Positions 1-9,679 are shown, numbered from the stretch's first letter. The stretch: 64,000 bases of DNA from Bin80 sp965261255 (GCA_965261255.1 CBDHCQ010000004.1:3162001-3226000); one strand, 5' to 3'. Program-made: numbers and translations. The notes: generated from the sequence alone by a model not told the origin.

Positions 1-2
1 TT

Positions 3-770
3 GATGCCATGGCACGTACAGCGGCCGAAGAAGGGATTCGTTTTGGCGGCCATGTGCCTGCAGATGTGGGATTGATGCACGCACTGAATATGGGACAGGA
101 GACCTTTGATCATGTGGACGGCTATGTGGAATACATCCGCGCACAGGACCTCCCAGAGACCGAGGCACTGCAAGAGGCTATTGCACTCACTAAAGAGAAG
201 GGTGGCTGGATTGTGCCGACCATGGCATTCTGGGAAGTCCTGTTTGGTGTCATTGATCTGGAAGACCTGCGGGCGTACGACGAATTGAAGTATATGCCGC
301 CAGCGATTGTGGAAAGGTGGTTTCGAATAATTGAGGGACGACAGAATCACCCCCAATATGACAGGGCCGCGGCTTTGGATTTAATCCATACCCGTATGCG
401 TGTGTTGCGCGCACTGCACGAGGCGGATGTTCGTATCCTTATGGGCACTGATTCCCCGCAATTCTTCAGTGTACCCGGATTCTCTTTGCATCGCGAACTT
501 GAACGAATGGTGGATGCGGGAATGTCCAACTATGCGATCCTTCATACAGGTACACGGGCTGTAGGTGAATATTTTGCAAACGAAGACACATTTGGAACGA
601 TCAGCGAGGGCGCACGGGCGGACCTGTTGCTGGTGGATGGCAATCCCCTTGAGGACCTCTTGCACCTGCAGGAGCTGTCCGGGGTTATGGTGCGTGGCAA
701 TTGGTACACCCGTACATTGCTGGACGAACACCTGGAAAGCATTGCAGAAGCCCATCGTAACTCTAACTGA
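3..770 (+). CDS. Amidohydrolase (imidazolonepropionase-like), C-terminal part; 5' end outside window
   Basis: This is the C-terminal part of a metal-dependent amidohydrolase. The frame is open to the window edge, so the start is missing. Visible family features are a metal-site histidine in GGHVPAD, the following QETFDHVDGY block, the aspartate of MGTDSPQ that usually activates the water, and the closing strand of the composite beta-sandwich (ISEGARADLLLVDGNPLEDL). Family members hydrolyse amide or cyclic amide bonds; the substrate cannot be read from this fragment. Five bases separate it from the next gene on the same strand, so the two are probably co-transcribed. The internal ATG at position 9 is unlikely to be the real start, because the domain continues upstream of it. 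Confidence 0.85.
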   Translation, partial: DAMARTAAEEGIRFGGHVPADVGLMHALNMGQETFDHVDGYVEYIRAQDLPETEALQEAIALTKEKGGWIVPTMAFWEVLFGVIDLEDLRAYDELKYMPPAIVERWFRIIEGRQNHPQYDRAAALDLIHTRMRVLRALHEADVRILMGTDSPQFFSVPGFSLHRELERMVDAGMSNYAILHTGTRAVGEYFANEDTFGTISEGARADLLLVDGNPLEDLLHLQELSGVMVRGNWYTRTLLDEHLESIAEAHRNSN

Positions 771-775
771 TCTTC

Positions 776-3352
776 ATGCGAAGTATTGGCTTCCTGATAG
801 TTCTTCTAGGCTTGTCTCCGCTGGTTACACAAGCCCAGAACGCAGATGCACTGTTGAATGAGGGGAGTTACCGAGAGGCGCGCGCCGCCTTCTCGGATAG
901 CCTGTATGGTGTCAATATTGAGGGCTATTTCGAGACCTATCTCCAAACTGGAGCCTATGAGGCAGGACTTCGGCGGGCGCAGCAAATGCTCCGCAACACG
1001 TCTCAGCCGGCGTATGTGAACTATGCCATTGGCCGGCTGCAAACCGTCGCGGGCAATTGGACTGAAGCTCAAGCGGCCTATTTAGCCGCAATTCAGGCCA
1101 AGAATGACTACTGGCTTGCGGGCCTGGAGCTTGCGGAATTGTACCGACAGCGAGGCAATTCACGTCAGGCCGAACGCCTGTATTCGGTGATCAACACTCG
1201 GCTGAGACAAGGAGGGTTCACTACCGCCCTGGGCCTTGCAATTGGAGCGCGGGCTGCAATGCGCCTGGGAGATCACCACGAGGCCAATGAAGCTTTCTCA
1301 ACTGCGCTTCGCCTAGATGCAGATAACGTTCAAGTCATACTGTGGTATGGAGACCTGTACAGGATTACCCATGACGAAGCATTCGCGAAGGATCTCTACG
1401 AAAGAGCTCTAGGAATAAATTCAAGACGTGCTGAAATATACGTGAAACTGGCTGCGGTCACCGGATCGTATGCTCAGAAGGAGGAACTTGCTGAACAGGC
1501 ACTTCGGATCACAGACGATTTTGTGCCGGCATTGGCACTTAAGGCCAAACTGCATTTATTAGACGGGGATTTCGCCGGAGCTGTAAGCGTCGCGAGTCAG
1601 GCACTGGATCAAAATTTGGGCAGTATAGAGGCATGGGCGCATTATGCTGCCGCGCAACATATGCAGGGAGCGCCTGAGTCTGTGAGTCAGGCAGAAACCG
1701 CCGTTCTCGAGCTCACTACCCGTCCCGCACCCTTCTATCGCATAATTAGTGAGGATTTAGCATTGCGGTTCCGATACCCTGATGCCGCCATTTATGCCCA
1801 AAAAGCAGTCGAGTCCCATCCCGACGATGCTGCTGCGAACGCAGCCTACGCGACTGCGCTCATGCGCCTTGGAGAAGTGGGGTCAGCGCGCGCATACATG
1901 GAGCGCAGCTATGATCAGGATGCCTTTAACCTGTACGCAGCCAATACTCTAAGCCTGTTGGATGCACTGGATGAGTTCGCTACACTGACGAGTCAGCACT
2001 TTACGCTTCGCATTCACGAGGATGAGCGGGCTGTATTGGGCCCCGTCATGTTGCGTGAAGCCGAAAAGGCTTACGATGTTCTACAGAGCTACTACGGATA
2101 CGAACCTGAGGACCGGATTCTGCTGGAGGCCTATAATGATGCAGACGATTTTGCAGTTCGCGTAGCAGGTGTACCGCATGTCGGCCTGCTGGGTGTGTGT
2201 TTTGGGGATGTTGTGGCCCTCAATACACCTGCTGCAATATCAGAAACACGGTATAACTGGGCCCGTACGCTCTGGCATGAGTTGGCACACACAATGACCG
2301 TCGGACTGAGTAATTTTCGGGTGTCAAGATGGTTGACCGAAGGCCTGTCAGTCTATGAGGAAGTGCGTGCGAACCCGGCTTGGAAGCGTGATCTGGAGCT
2401 CCGGTTCTTTACCGCGTATGATCAGGGCCGACTACACAGCCTGGATAAAATTGACCGGGGCTTTACACGTCCGACATTCCAGGGACAAGTCCTTTTGAGC
2501 TACTATCACGCTTATCGCGTCATTGAATTTGTCGTCGACGAATATGGATTTGATGCAATAATAGACTTACTGAAGTCTTTGGCAAGTGGGCAACAAGAGT
2601 CGGCAGCAATACAAAACGCACTAGGCGTGTCACGTGAGGCGCTGGATACAGCATTTAGGGTACATCTGGATCAGGAAAGAGATCTACTGGATCCCGTACT
2701 TCGAGGATGGCCGGATATGCTTACCGAAGAACTGCACGGTGGAAACCTGCGGGAGTATCTGGCCGGCATCGGCGAAAGCTCCTTCTATGATCTTTTGACC
2801 GAAGGGGAGGAAGCCCTTGAAGCGGACAGACTCGACGACGCCGAGTCTGCGTACCGCATGGCACTGGACATCTATTCGGACTACACCGGTCCAGGTAACC
2901 CTCATGAAGGTCTGGCAGAAGTGTATCGGCGGCGAGGACAGGTTACTGAACTAGCCCAGATCCTGCAGGATCACCTCGCCAGGCATCCCTACGGAGATGC
3001 ACAGGCAGTAGAGCTGGCAGGTATCTTGCTGCAGCGTACAGATACAACCCGGGCCGTGAGCTACCTGACGCGTTCGCGCTACACACAACCCTATGATGCG
3101 GAGGTTCTCGGACAATTGGCTGAACTGTACGCCGATCTGGGCCAATATGCACAAGCGGTAGAAATGCGACGGGCACTATTGGCGCTCAATCCGGTAAATC
3201 GCGCCGAGGCACAGTTCGCACTAGCGGCCAGCCTGTACCGCAACCGACAAATGACTGAGGCAAAACGAGCAGTACTTCAGTCACTTGAAATTGCACCGGG
3301 TTACCGCGAGGCACAAAGACTGCTATTGAAAATAGTGGACGGCGATGAGTAG
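776..3352 (+). CDS. Secreted TPR protein with peptidase-MA-like gluzincin domain
   Basis: 858 residues starting with a signal peptide (MRSIGFLIVLLGLSPLVTQAQ). Tetratricopeptide-like helical repeats fill roughly residues 25-390 and 690-850. Between them is a metallopeptidase-like domain with HELAH at 501-505 and a third-ligand glutamate at about 522 in WLTEGLSVYEE, the gluzincin HExxH...E pattern of the peptidase MA family. The motif looks intact, so proteolytic activity is possible but not shown. The product should be periplasmic or exported. Its stop overlaps the start of the DUF4159 gene by 8 bp, and it follows the amidohydrolase by 5 bp, so an operon is likely. The substrate is unknown. 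Confidence 0.85.
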   Translation: MRSIGFLIVLLGLSPLVTQAQNADALLNEGSYREARAAFSDSLYGVNIEGYFETYLQTGAYEAGLRRAQQMLRNTSQPAYVNYAIGRLQTVAGNWTEAQAAYLAAIQAKNDYWLAGLELAELYRQRGNSRQAERLYSVINTRLRQGGFTTALGLAIGARAAMRLGDHHEANEAFSTALRLDADNVQVILWYGDLYRITHDEAFAKDLYERALGINSRRAEIYVKLAAVTGSYAQKEELAEQALRITDDFVPALALKAKLHLLDGDFAGAVSVASQALDQNLGSIEAWAHYAAAQHMQGAPESVSQAETAVLELTTRPAPFYRIISEDLALRFRYPDAAIYAQKAVESHPDDAAANAAYATALMRLGEVGSARAYMERSYDQDAFNLYAANTLSLLDALDEFATLTSQHFTLRIHEDERAVLGPVMLREAEKAYDVLQSYYGYEPEDRILLEAYNDADDFAVRVAGVPHVGLLGVCFGDVVALNTPAAISETRYNWARTLWHELAHTMTVGLSNFRVSRWLTEGLSVYEEVRANPAWKRDLELRFFTAYDQGRLHSLDKIDRGFTRPTFQGQVLLSYYHAYRVIEFVVDEYGFDAIIDLLKSLASGQQESAAIQNALGVSREALDTAFRVHLDQERDLLDPVLRGWPDMLTEELHGGNLREYLAGIGESSFYDLLTEGEEALEADRLDDAESAYRMALDIYSDYTGPGNPHEGLAEVYRRRGQVTELAQILQDHLARHPYGDAQAVELAGILLQRTDTTRAVSYLTRSRYTQPYDAEVLGQLAELYADLGQYAQAVEMRRALLALNPVNRAEAQFALAASLYRNRQMTEAKRAVLQSLEIAPGYREAQRLLLKIVDGDE

Positions 3353-4076
3353 ATGCATGCAAACCATCGTGGTGATGATGGTTCTGGCCTTGTGCAGCAC
3401 AGAAGCTCTGGCACAGACCGACTACGGCTTCCGGTTTGTACGCGTGCGATTTGAGGTACCAGGAATGAATGAGCGTGGCAGGGGATGGGGGCGAGGCGGC
3501 GGAGCCATGTGGGCACATGACTATCCGGTCGCTGAGCAGAACTTTTATATCGCACTTGATCGCACCACTACAATTCATGTCGAAGAGCCGTACTTGGTGC
3601 TGGATCTAATGGATCCAGCGATCTTTGAACACCCCATTCTATATCTCTGCGAGCCAGGGTACTGGCAGATGACAGAAGAAGAGGTTGAGCAGCTGAGTGA
3701 ATACCTGAATAGAGGGGGATTCCTGCTTTTTGATGACTTTCGGGGAGACTATGAGTGGTATAATCTCTATGAACAGATGCAACGTGTCCTCCCGAACCGC
3801 GAGCCGGTTGAGCTTCCGGCGACCCACCCAATATGGAGTATCTACTTTGATGTCGACCCAGTTGCCGCCCCTTCTCTGGTGAGTGGGTATTTTGGATCTC
3901 TTAGCGCGGATCGATACATGGGGTACTTTGACGACAATGGCCGTCTTATGGCACTGGCGAACCATAACCAGGATATTGGCGATGGTTGGGAATATCCTGA
4001 CCGGGATTTCGAGAATGCATCCACCATCAGCTTCCAAATGGGCATCAACTTTGTGATGTATGCACTCACACACTGA
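3345..4076 (+). CDS. DUF4159 domain protein, secreted
   Basis: 243 residues. After the N-terminal signal sequence (cleavage probably after ALAQ) comes the DUF4159 fold: WAHDYPVAEQNFYIAL near the N-terminus, then YLCEPGYWQMTEEEVEQL and the GGFLLFDDFRG strand-turn, which resembles a ThuA/glutamine-amidotransferase-like Rossmann core. In Bacteroidota-type genomes DUF4159 proteins are usually encoded beside MoxR, DUF58 and BatA-like genes, and a MoxR gene follows here after 75-95 bp. A glycine/arginine-rich loop (RGRGWGRGGG, about residues 45-54) lies before the first conserved block. The exact role is unknown; an envelope function tied to the MoxR chaperone is the usual inference. Confidence 0.85.
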   Translation: MSRCMQTIVVMMVLALCSTEALAQTDYGFRFVRVRFEVPGMNERGRGWGRGGGAMWAHDYPVAEQNFYIALDRTTTIHVEEPYLVLDLMDPAIFEHPILYLCEPGYWQMTEEEVEQLSEYLNRGGFLLFDDFRGDYEWYNLYEQMQRVLPNREPVELPATHPIWSIYFDVDPVAAPSLVSGYFGSLSADRYMGYFDDNGRLMALANHNQDIGDGWEYPDRDFENASTISFQMGINFVMYALTH

Positions 4077-4169
4077 TCTGACAACACGCGGGCAACTAGC
4101 CACCTTTTATTCCGTAGCCGGTATTACGGCTTCACTTAGACTCTAATTGTTTTGACAGCTATAGACGAG

Positions 4170-5168
4170 ATGGAGAAACCTGCGCTTGAGCGTTTGCGCG
4201 AAGGCAAATCCCAAATTATGTCGCAGGTACGCCGACGTATAATTGGACAGGATGATGTGATTGAACAAGTCCTGATTGCACTTTTCTCGGGAGGGCACTG
4301 CCTGCTGACCGGGGTCCCGGGGCTTGCCAAAACACTTCTCATCAAGTCGCTCGGAGAAGTGCTGGATTTATCCTACAAACGCATTCAGTTCACGCCGGAT
4401 CTCATGCCGGCAGACATTACAGGAATGGACATGCTGGATGAGGATCGCACGACCGGACGACGAACGATTGAGTTTGTTAAGGGACCAATCTTTGCCAATA
4501 TTATTCTTGCAGACGAGATCAACCGCACGCCTCCCAAGACACAGGCGGCACTGCTGGAAGCAATGCAGGAATATCAAGTTACCGCCGCCGGCGAAAGATA
4601 TACGTTGGATAAACCCTTTTTTGTCCTAGCCACGCAGAACCCCATTGAGCTTGAGGGCACTTACCCATTGCCAGAAGCGCAGTTGGACCGATTCATGTTC
4701 AATATTGTGATCGATTATCTGTCTGCCGAGGACGAGTTGCAGGTTGCTCTGGAAACGACCACACGCGAACTGGCATCCCTAGATACTGTATTGTCCGGGG
4801 CAGATATTCTGGCATTCCAAAGCGAGATTCGCAAGGTATTTGTCCCCAAAAACGTCGCACAGTTTGCTGTGGATCTTGTACGCAGTACAAGGCCAGGCAG
4901 GAATGGAACACTAGAATTTGTTTCCAATTGGGTGAGTTGGGGAGCGGGTTTGCGCGCTACACAGTACTTGCTGCTGGGGGGCAAGGTACGCGCAGCCTTA
5001 CGCGGCAGATACAATGTGGCCATTGAAGACATCCATGCTCTTGCCAATCCGGTCCTCCGCCATCGCGTATTGACAAATTTTTACGCGGAGAGCGAAGGCA
5101 TAACAGTTGAGAGGGTCATTGAGCAACTCCTGAACGACATTCCCGAACCCAAGAGTGGACTATCGTAA
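4170..5168 (+). CDS. MoxR-family AAA+ ATPase
   Basis: About 332 residues from the ATG at 4170; an in-frame TTG at 4152 would add six. Walker A is GVPGLAKT, Walker B is ILADEINR, the sensor 1 region is ATQNPIE and a sensor 2-like region lies near LRATQYLLL, all in the order expected for MoxR AAA+ proteins. MoxR ATPases act as chaperones that insert cofactors or activate VWA/DUF58 partners. The usual downstream DUF58 and VWA (BatA/B) genes are absent: the next gene is convergent, only 21 bp beyond the stop. The partner may be the DUF4159/TPR genes upstream or proteins encoded elsewhere. Confidence 0.9.
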   Translation: MEKPALERLREGKSQIMSQVRRRIIGQDDVIEQVLIALFSGGHCLLTGVPGLAKTLLIKSLGEVLDLSYKRIQFTPDLMPADITGMDMLDEDRTTGRRTIEFVKGPIFANIILADEINRTPPKTQAALLEAMQEYQVTAAGERYTLDKPFFVLATQNPIELEGTYPLPEAQLDRFMFNIVIDYLSAEDELQVALETTTRELASLDTVLSGADILAFQSEIRKVFVPKNVAQFAVDLVRSTRPGRNGTLEFVSNWVSWGAGLRATQYLLLGGKVRAALRGRYNVAIEDIHALANPVLRHRVLTNFYAESEGITVERVIEQLLNDIPEPKSGLS

Positions 5169-5189
5169 TCTGGGAGGTTTCACCCCGGA

Positions 5190-6557
5190 TCAGATAGTGA
5201 ACAATTCGCCCTGACCCGGTGTCAGCACGCGTGCATTGGGGCATTTCTCACGAATGGTTGCTGCGAGCCATTGCCGGGCCTTGGTTTCTCCGTGCACCAG
5301 AATAATCGTTTTCGGCTGGAGCTCAGCGGCAAGTTTGGCCAGATCCTGTCGATTGGCATGCCCGCTGAACCGGAAGCGATCTACCTCACACACTATTTTC
5401 TGCATGCCATGCTCACGACTCAGCAATACTCCCTCCGCCCCACTTTGCGCCGCATGAAGAAGCTTCCCTGCAGGCAGGTCCTCTTTCGCAAATCCAACGA
5501 AAAAAATAGCGTGCCTTTCATCTTCTAGAAGCTCCACGGCTACCTGATGTGACAGCGTACGCTCAATCATCATGCCACTGGCCAAAACATGAATCCCGGG
5601 CTGGTTCAAAGCATTTCGTCGTGCCTTGTGACCTCGAGGAAACTGTCTCTGTTGTACCCCATAAACCATGAACTCCGAATCGATGCGTGGTGTAGAATCG
5701 GCACAATCATCATAGATGCGCGAAACTTCTCGCAATCCGCCTGCACTGTAGATGGGCGTCTCTGGATCAATAATCTCTCGGCGCTTGTAGCGCCCGAGGA
5801 GTGCCAGTATTTCTTGTGCTCGCCCCAACATAAATACAGGCAAGAGTACTGTTCCGCCCCGTTTTAGGACTGCTGCAAGCCGCTCACCAAAACGTATCTC
5901 CTCCTGCTCCCGCGTGATGGTCTCTGCCACGGGATCAGCACCGAGAGTCGACTCCATGATGAGTACATCAACCGGCTCTGAGGGATAGCTCCCACCTGGA
6001 ATAATTGTCTGGTCCTGCACACAGGTATCACTGGTGTAAAAAATGCGCCGACCATCGTCAGTAGCTAACAGTACACCGGTAGCACCCAGCAGGTGTCCTG
6101 AGTAATAGAACTTGGTCTGGATGTGCCCGGGCTGCAAGTCAAACCATTCGTCGTACGGATGCGACCGGAAGGCATCAAGAACGTCCTCAAGGTCCTCTTC
6201 GTCGAACAGTGCGCGAAAAGGGGATGAGCCCTCGTCAAACTTTCGTTGCTGAAGCCTAGCAGATGCATACAGCATGGAGGTTGTTAACGTTCGTGTGGCT
6301 GGCGTGAGATGCAACCGTGCCATAGGCCACTTTTCGTTCAAGGCGGGGAGGCTTCCGATATGATCGTGGTGTGCATGCGTGACGAAGACATGATCGATTT
6401 CGCGATTTATTATCGGGACAAAATCAGGCAAAGTGGCAGGTCCGTCCTCATTCGGATCTGCGCCAACATCCAAAACAATCCCGGTGCCGTTAACGCCGAG
6501 GTAATGGCAACTTGCGCCTATGTCGTTGGCGTTGCCGAGTGAAATAAAGTCTATCAT
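5190..6557 (-). CDS. MBL-fold beta-CASP RNA-processing exonuclease-type hydrolase
   Basis: 455 residues. The metallo-beta-lactamase motif HAHHDHIG is at residues 61-68, with further ligands in YSGHLLGATG and TSDTC. A beta-CASP domain follows (LIMESTLGADP, then VLLPVFMLGRAQEIL), and the C-terminal part carries GHANRQDL and LVHGETKARQWL, the RMMBL motif seen in CPSF-73/YSH1-like proteins. Such enzymes are zinc-dependent ribonucleases or single-strand nucleases. The gene is last in a minus-strand run and sits 9 bp after the transaldolase-like gene. The nuclease assignment is family-based; no substrate is visible. Confidence 0.9.
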   Translation of the reverse strand: MIDFISLGNANDIGASCHYLGVNGTGIVLDVGADPNEDGPATLPDFVPIINREIDHVFVTHAHHDHIGSLPALNEKWPMARLHLTPATRTLTTSMLYASARLQQRKFDEGSSPFRALFDEEDLEDVLDAFRSHPYDEWFDLQPGHIQTKFYYSGHLLGATGVLLATDDGRRIFYTSDTCVQDQTIIPGGSYPSEPVDVLIMESTLGADPVAETITREQEEIRFGERLAAVLKRGGTVLLPVFMLGRAQEILALLGRYKRREIIDPETPIYSAGGLREVSRIYDDCADSTPRIDSEFMVYGVQQRQFPRGHKARRNALNQPGIHVLASGMMIERTLSHQVAVELLEDERHAIFFVGFAKEDLPAGKLLHAAQSGAEGVLLSREHGMQKIVCEVDRFRFSGHANRQDLAKLAAELQPKTIILVHGETKARQWLAATIREKCPNARVLTPGQGELFTI

Positions 6558-6566
6558 GATGTGGGC

Positions 6567-7241
6567 TTAGCCCGCCTGATTTTGTTTGAAGGCGTCCCAG
6601 TCCCCCAGGAATTTTGCAAGCCCGATATCTGTGAGCGGATGCTTGAGCAGCTTCTTGATCACTCCCAGAGGCATCGTGGCTACGTGCGCCCCTAGGAGTG
6701 CGGAATGCGTAACGTGCATGGGATGGCGAATAGAGGCAGCAAGTACTTCTGTGGCGTAGCCATAATTCTCGTAGATCTGGATGATCTCCTGCAGCAGGTT
6801 CATGCCGTCCGAGGAAATGTCATCCACACGCCCCAGGAACGGACTGATGTACGCTGCACCGGCTTTAGCAGCCAGGAGTGCCTGCGTGGAAGAAAAACAA
6901 AGCGTGCAGTTGGACCGAATACCCTCCTGAGCAAGTGCGTTAATGGCCTTGATTCCATCCAGGATCAGGGGGACTTTAACTACAACATTTTCCCGGATAG
7001 CTGCCAGCGCGCGCCCCTGTTCCATGATCCCGTCAAAGTCAACAGCAGTCACTTCGGCGGAGACGTCCCCCGGAACCATGTCACAGATTCGGGCTATGTG
7101 TTCATGAAAATCCAGTGGTTGCCCGGCGCGTTCAGAAGCAAGTTTCATCAGGGACGGGTTGGTTGTCACGCCGTCCAAGACTCCCATTTCACTGGCTTCC
7201 TGGATTTCGTTCAGATCTGCTGTGTCAATGAAAAATTTCAT
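6567..7241 (-). CDS. fsa: Fructose-6-phosphate aldolase / short transaldolase
   Basis: 224 residues, the length of the small transaldolase (TalC/FSA) subfamily. The N-terminus MKFFIDTADLNEIQ contains the conserved Asp6. TTNPSLM and the Schiff-base lysine in VVVKVPL (about K89) match the family, and the C-terminal TDIGLAKFLGDW is typical. It either cleaves or forms fructose 6-phosphate from dihydroxyacetone and glyceraldehyde 3-phosphate, or acts as a transaldolase in the pentose phosphate pathway; sequence alone does not separate these. It lies between the GAF-PP2C gene (54 bp upstream) and the beta-CASP gene (9 bp downstream). Confidence 0.88.
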   Translation of the reverse strand: MKFFIDTADLNEIQEASEMGVLDGVTTNPSLMKLASERAGQPLDFHEHIARICDMVPGDVSAEVTAVDFDGIMEQGRALAAIRENVVVKVPLILDGIKAINALAQEGIRSNCTLCFSSTQALLAAKAGAAYISPFLGRVDDISSDGMNLLQEIIQIYENYGYATEVLAASIRHPMHVTHSALLGAHVATMPLGVIKKLLKHPLTDIGLAKFLGDWDAFKQNQAG

Positions 7242-7295
7242 TTGATGTAGGGCTGGTTTGTGTTCAAAGCGTGGTGAACCTCAAGAGCTTGCCGT

Positions 7296-8984
7296 TTACG
7301 TGTCGATTGCTTTCAGAATTATCAGAGTACGATCGTCACTTAGTGCGGTAACGGGTCCCGTGAAATTTTCTATATCATTTTGGACCAATTCAATAAGGGA
7401 AGCTGGCGAGCGACTGCGGTTTTCCGTGAGGAGGTCCAGAAGCCGCTGTTCGGTGTACTCTTCCATCGCTTCCCCCATGGCTTCGGTTACACCGTCGGTA
7501 AAAAGTACGATAAAATCATCGGGGGCCAGCGTAATGTATCCCGGAAAATATGGAACGTCTGGAATGATACCGAGAAGTGGTCCACCATCTGTAAGACGTT
7601 CAACCTCTCCATTCGCACGAATGAGTAGGGGAGCTTCGTGTCCGGCATTCACAAACGAGAGGGACCTGTCCGGGTAATAAATGGCTGCAAAGGCAGTTAT
7701 GAACTTATCTGCAGCCGTATTCTCATATAAGACGCAATTAGTGCGTTCAATCGCTTCCTGGAGTGTTAGGTCCATTGGCAGCATAACGTGCGTACACGCG
7801 TGGATGCTGGACATCAGGAGCGCTGCGGGCGCGCCTTTGCCGGTAACGTCCGCAATCATGAAAAGCGTGCGGTCTTTGGTAATGGATACGATATCAAAGT
7901 AGTCTCCTCCAACCTCCCGGCTCGGCAACGCGAGCGTGGCGACTTCCAGTCCAGGAATCTCCGGAATCGAAGCTGGCAGCAGATTGCGCTGAATCTCGCG
8001 GGCCATGCGAAGCTCCTCTTCCAGCCTTTGCCTGGCGATACGCTCTTCTACTAGTTCAGCATTTTGAATGGAAGTCACCGCCAGACTGCCCAGAGCATAG
8101 AGGAACTCAATGTCTTTGCGGTAATAGGGTGCCCGATTCATTTTTGCTCCCAAGCAAAGTACTCCATGCACTGCCCCCTGCTGCTGGATTGGCAGGGCAA
8201 TCGCCATATTGTTCCGATCCAGTATATCCCCCGGCTCCGCCCTAGTGAGATCTTCAACGCTCGATAGAAATTCGAGATCAACGGCATCGGTACTTGTTCG
8301 TCCACTTGATACCAGTTCGAAAGTATTCTCCTGGCGCTTCAGGTAAAACAAATGGTTCTGGACAACCATGTGGCCCATGAGCGCGAACGAAAAGATCTTC
8401 AATACCCGCTCACGGTCTACAGTGGCATTGAACTCTTTGGACAACTCAAAAAGTGTATTGAGCTGCTGTACGGTGTTGTCCAAATCCAGATTCGTTTGCC
8501 GCAACTTTTCCACAATCAGTGAATTGCGGACGGCAGCCGTCGACATGTTTACCATTGACTGCACAAATTCAAGCTCTGTTTTTTCGAAGTGTCCTCCGAT
8601 GAGCTTGCTACCCAGTGCAATAGCACCGACTTCTTCGTGCTTCTCGCGAATGGGTAGTAGCAAATGGATCCCAAGAACTTGCAGAGTGGCAGGCAATGCG
8701 TCGCCCGAGGCTACCGCATCCTGTGTCAGCGGCGGCAGCTCAAGGTAGTCGCCCTCCTTGATCTCGGGAATCCCTTTAACCACAACCGCATGCCATTTAC
8801 GCTCTCCAGGATCGTACAAGAGCGCTATCCCCCGAGTAACCAATAGCCTGCCCATAGCCGTCAGAAGCAGGTTGCCAAGAAAGGAGTGCAGCTCCGAAGA
8901 ACTGCTCAATGCCTGGCTGGTCTGGAACAGCGTCTGCAGGTCGTATCGCTGTGCTTGCTCAGCCCGAGGGGCTGTCTTTTTCAT
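7296..8984 (-). CDS. GAF-domain PP2C (SpoIIE/RsbU-type) serine phosphatase
   Basis: 562 residues without an obvious membrane segment. Two GAF-like sensor domains occupy about 25-175 and 190-320. A helical linker (ARQRLEEELRMAREIQRNLLP, the usual coiled-coil entry to this phosphatase) leads into a PP2C domain at about 345-560, with metal-site motifs VGGDYFD, IADVTGKGAPAALLMS, NAGHEAPLL and LFTDGVTEAM. Enzymes of this type dephosphorylate anti-anti-sigma (STAS) proteins in partner-switching systems. No RsbV/RsbW-like partner is encoded in the window. It is co-directional with UPF0173 upstream (9 bp) and the transaldolase-like gene downstream. Confidence 0.9.
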   Translation of the reverse strand: MKKTAPRAEQAQRYDLQTLFQTSQALSSSSELHSFLGNLLLTAMGRLLVTRGIALLYDPGERKWHAVVVKGIPEIKEGDYLELPPLTQDAVASGDALPATLQVLGIHLLLPIREKHEEVGAIALGSKLIGGHFEKTELEFVQSMVNMSTAAVRNSLIVEKLRQTNLDLDNTVQQLNTLFELSKEFNATVDRERVLKIFSFALMGHMVVQNHLFYLKRQENTFELVSSGRTSTDAVDLEFLSSVEDLTRAEPGDILDRNNMAIALPIQQQGAVHGVLCLGAKMNRAPYYRKDIEFLYALGSLAVTSIQNAELVEERIARQRLEEELRMAREIQRNLLPASIPEIPGLEVATLALPSREVGGDYFDIVSITKDRTLFMIADVTGKGAPAALLMSSIHACTHVMLPMDLTLQEAIERTNCVLYENTAADKFITAFAAIYYPDRSLSFVNAGHEAPLLIRANGEVERLTDGGPLLGIIPDVPYFPGYITLAPDDFIVLFTDGVTEAMGEAMEEYTEQRLLDLLTENRSRSPASLIELVQNDIENFTGPVTALSDDRTLIILKAIDT

Positions 8985-8993
8985 GCGCCAAGG

Positions 8994-9677
8994 CTAAAGA
9001 TCAAAAGACTCACCTGGTTTCAGTACACGAGTAGCTAGATTAATCGCGTTCATAGATGATTGCCAAGCGTCGGTGTCCGCCTCTATCGGTGGATATGTGT
9101 CAAAGTGGACAGGAACTGTAAGATTGGGGTTGAGCATGCGTGCTGCTCTTAATGATCCCTGAATTCCCATGGTAAATAGGTCACCAATCGGCAGAAATGC
9201 CAGATCTATATCATGGTCTTCACCGATCCAGGCCATTTCTGTAAAGGGACATGTGTCACCCGAATTGTAAACACAAAGTCCTTCGGCGAAGAGAAGATAA
9301 CCGTTGGGGTTGCCACCATAGGTGCCGTCCGGTAAAGAGGATGAATGTCGTGCATACGTCTGTGTCAATTTCCCCCATTCGAAAGTGCACGATCCTCCCG
9401 TATTCATGGGCTGTACGTTCTCATGCCCTTGTTTGTATGTATACTCGGTAATTTCGTGATTTCCGACAATTTGCGCACCGGTTCGCTCCGCAATCGCCAG
9501 CGTATCCCCCCAATGATCAAAATGGGCGTGCGTTAAAATAATGACATCGGGGGATAGGGAATCGGCAGTTGTAATTTTCTCCGCTATAGGATTGCCCGTG
9601 ATAAAAGGGTCAAAGAGCAAGATCTTGTCGTTCGTTTCCACTTGTAGCACAGAGTGTCCAAAGTAGGTGATTTTCAT
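8994..9677 (-). CDS. UPF0173 metal-dependent hydrolase (MBL fold)
   Basis: 227 residues, the usual length for this family. It starts MKITYFGHSVLQVE and carries the metallo-beta-lactamase motif HAHFDHWGD at about 50-58, with further ligands in GNHEITEY, YNSGDTCPF and PVHFDTYP. The family is related to UlaG and is generally annotated as a metal-dependent hydrolase of unknown substrate. It is the second MBL-fold enzyme of this minus-strand run, but its short single domain differs from the beta-CASP protein at 5190-6557. Only two bases separate it from the LamG gene upstream. Confidence 0.9.
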   Translation of the reverse strand: MKITYFGHSVLQVETNDKILLFDPFITGNPIAEKITTADSLSPDVIILTHAHFDHWGDTLAIAERTGAQIVGNHEITEYTYKQGHENVQPMNTGGSCTFEWGKLTQTYARHSSSLPDGTYGGNPNGYLLFAEGLCVYNSGDTCPFTEMAWIGEDHDIDLAFLPIGDLFTMGIQGSLRAARMLNPNLTVPVHFDTYPPIEADTDAWQSSMNAINLATRVLKPGESFDL

Positions 9678-9679
9678 GA

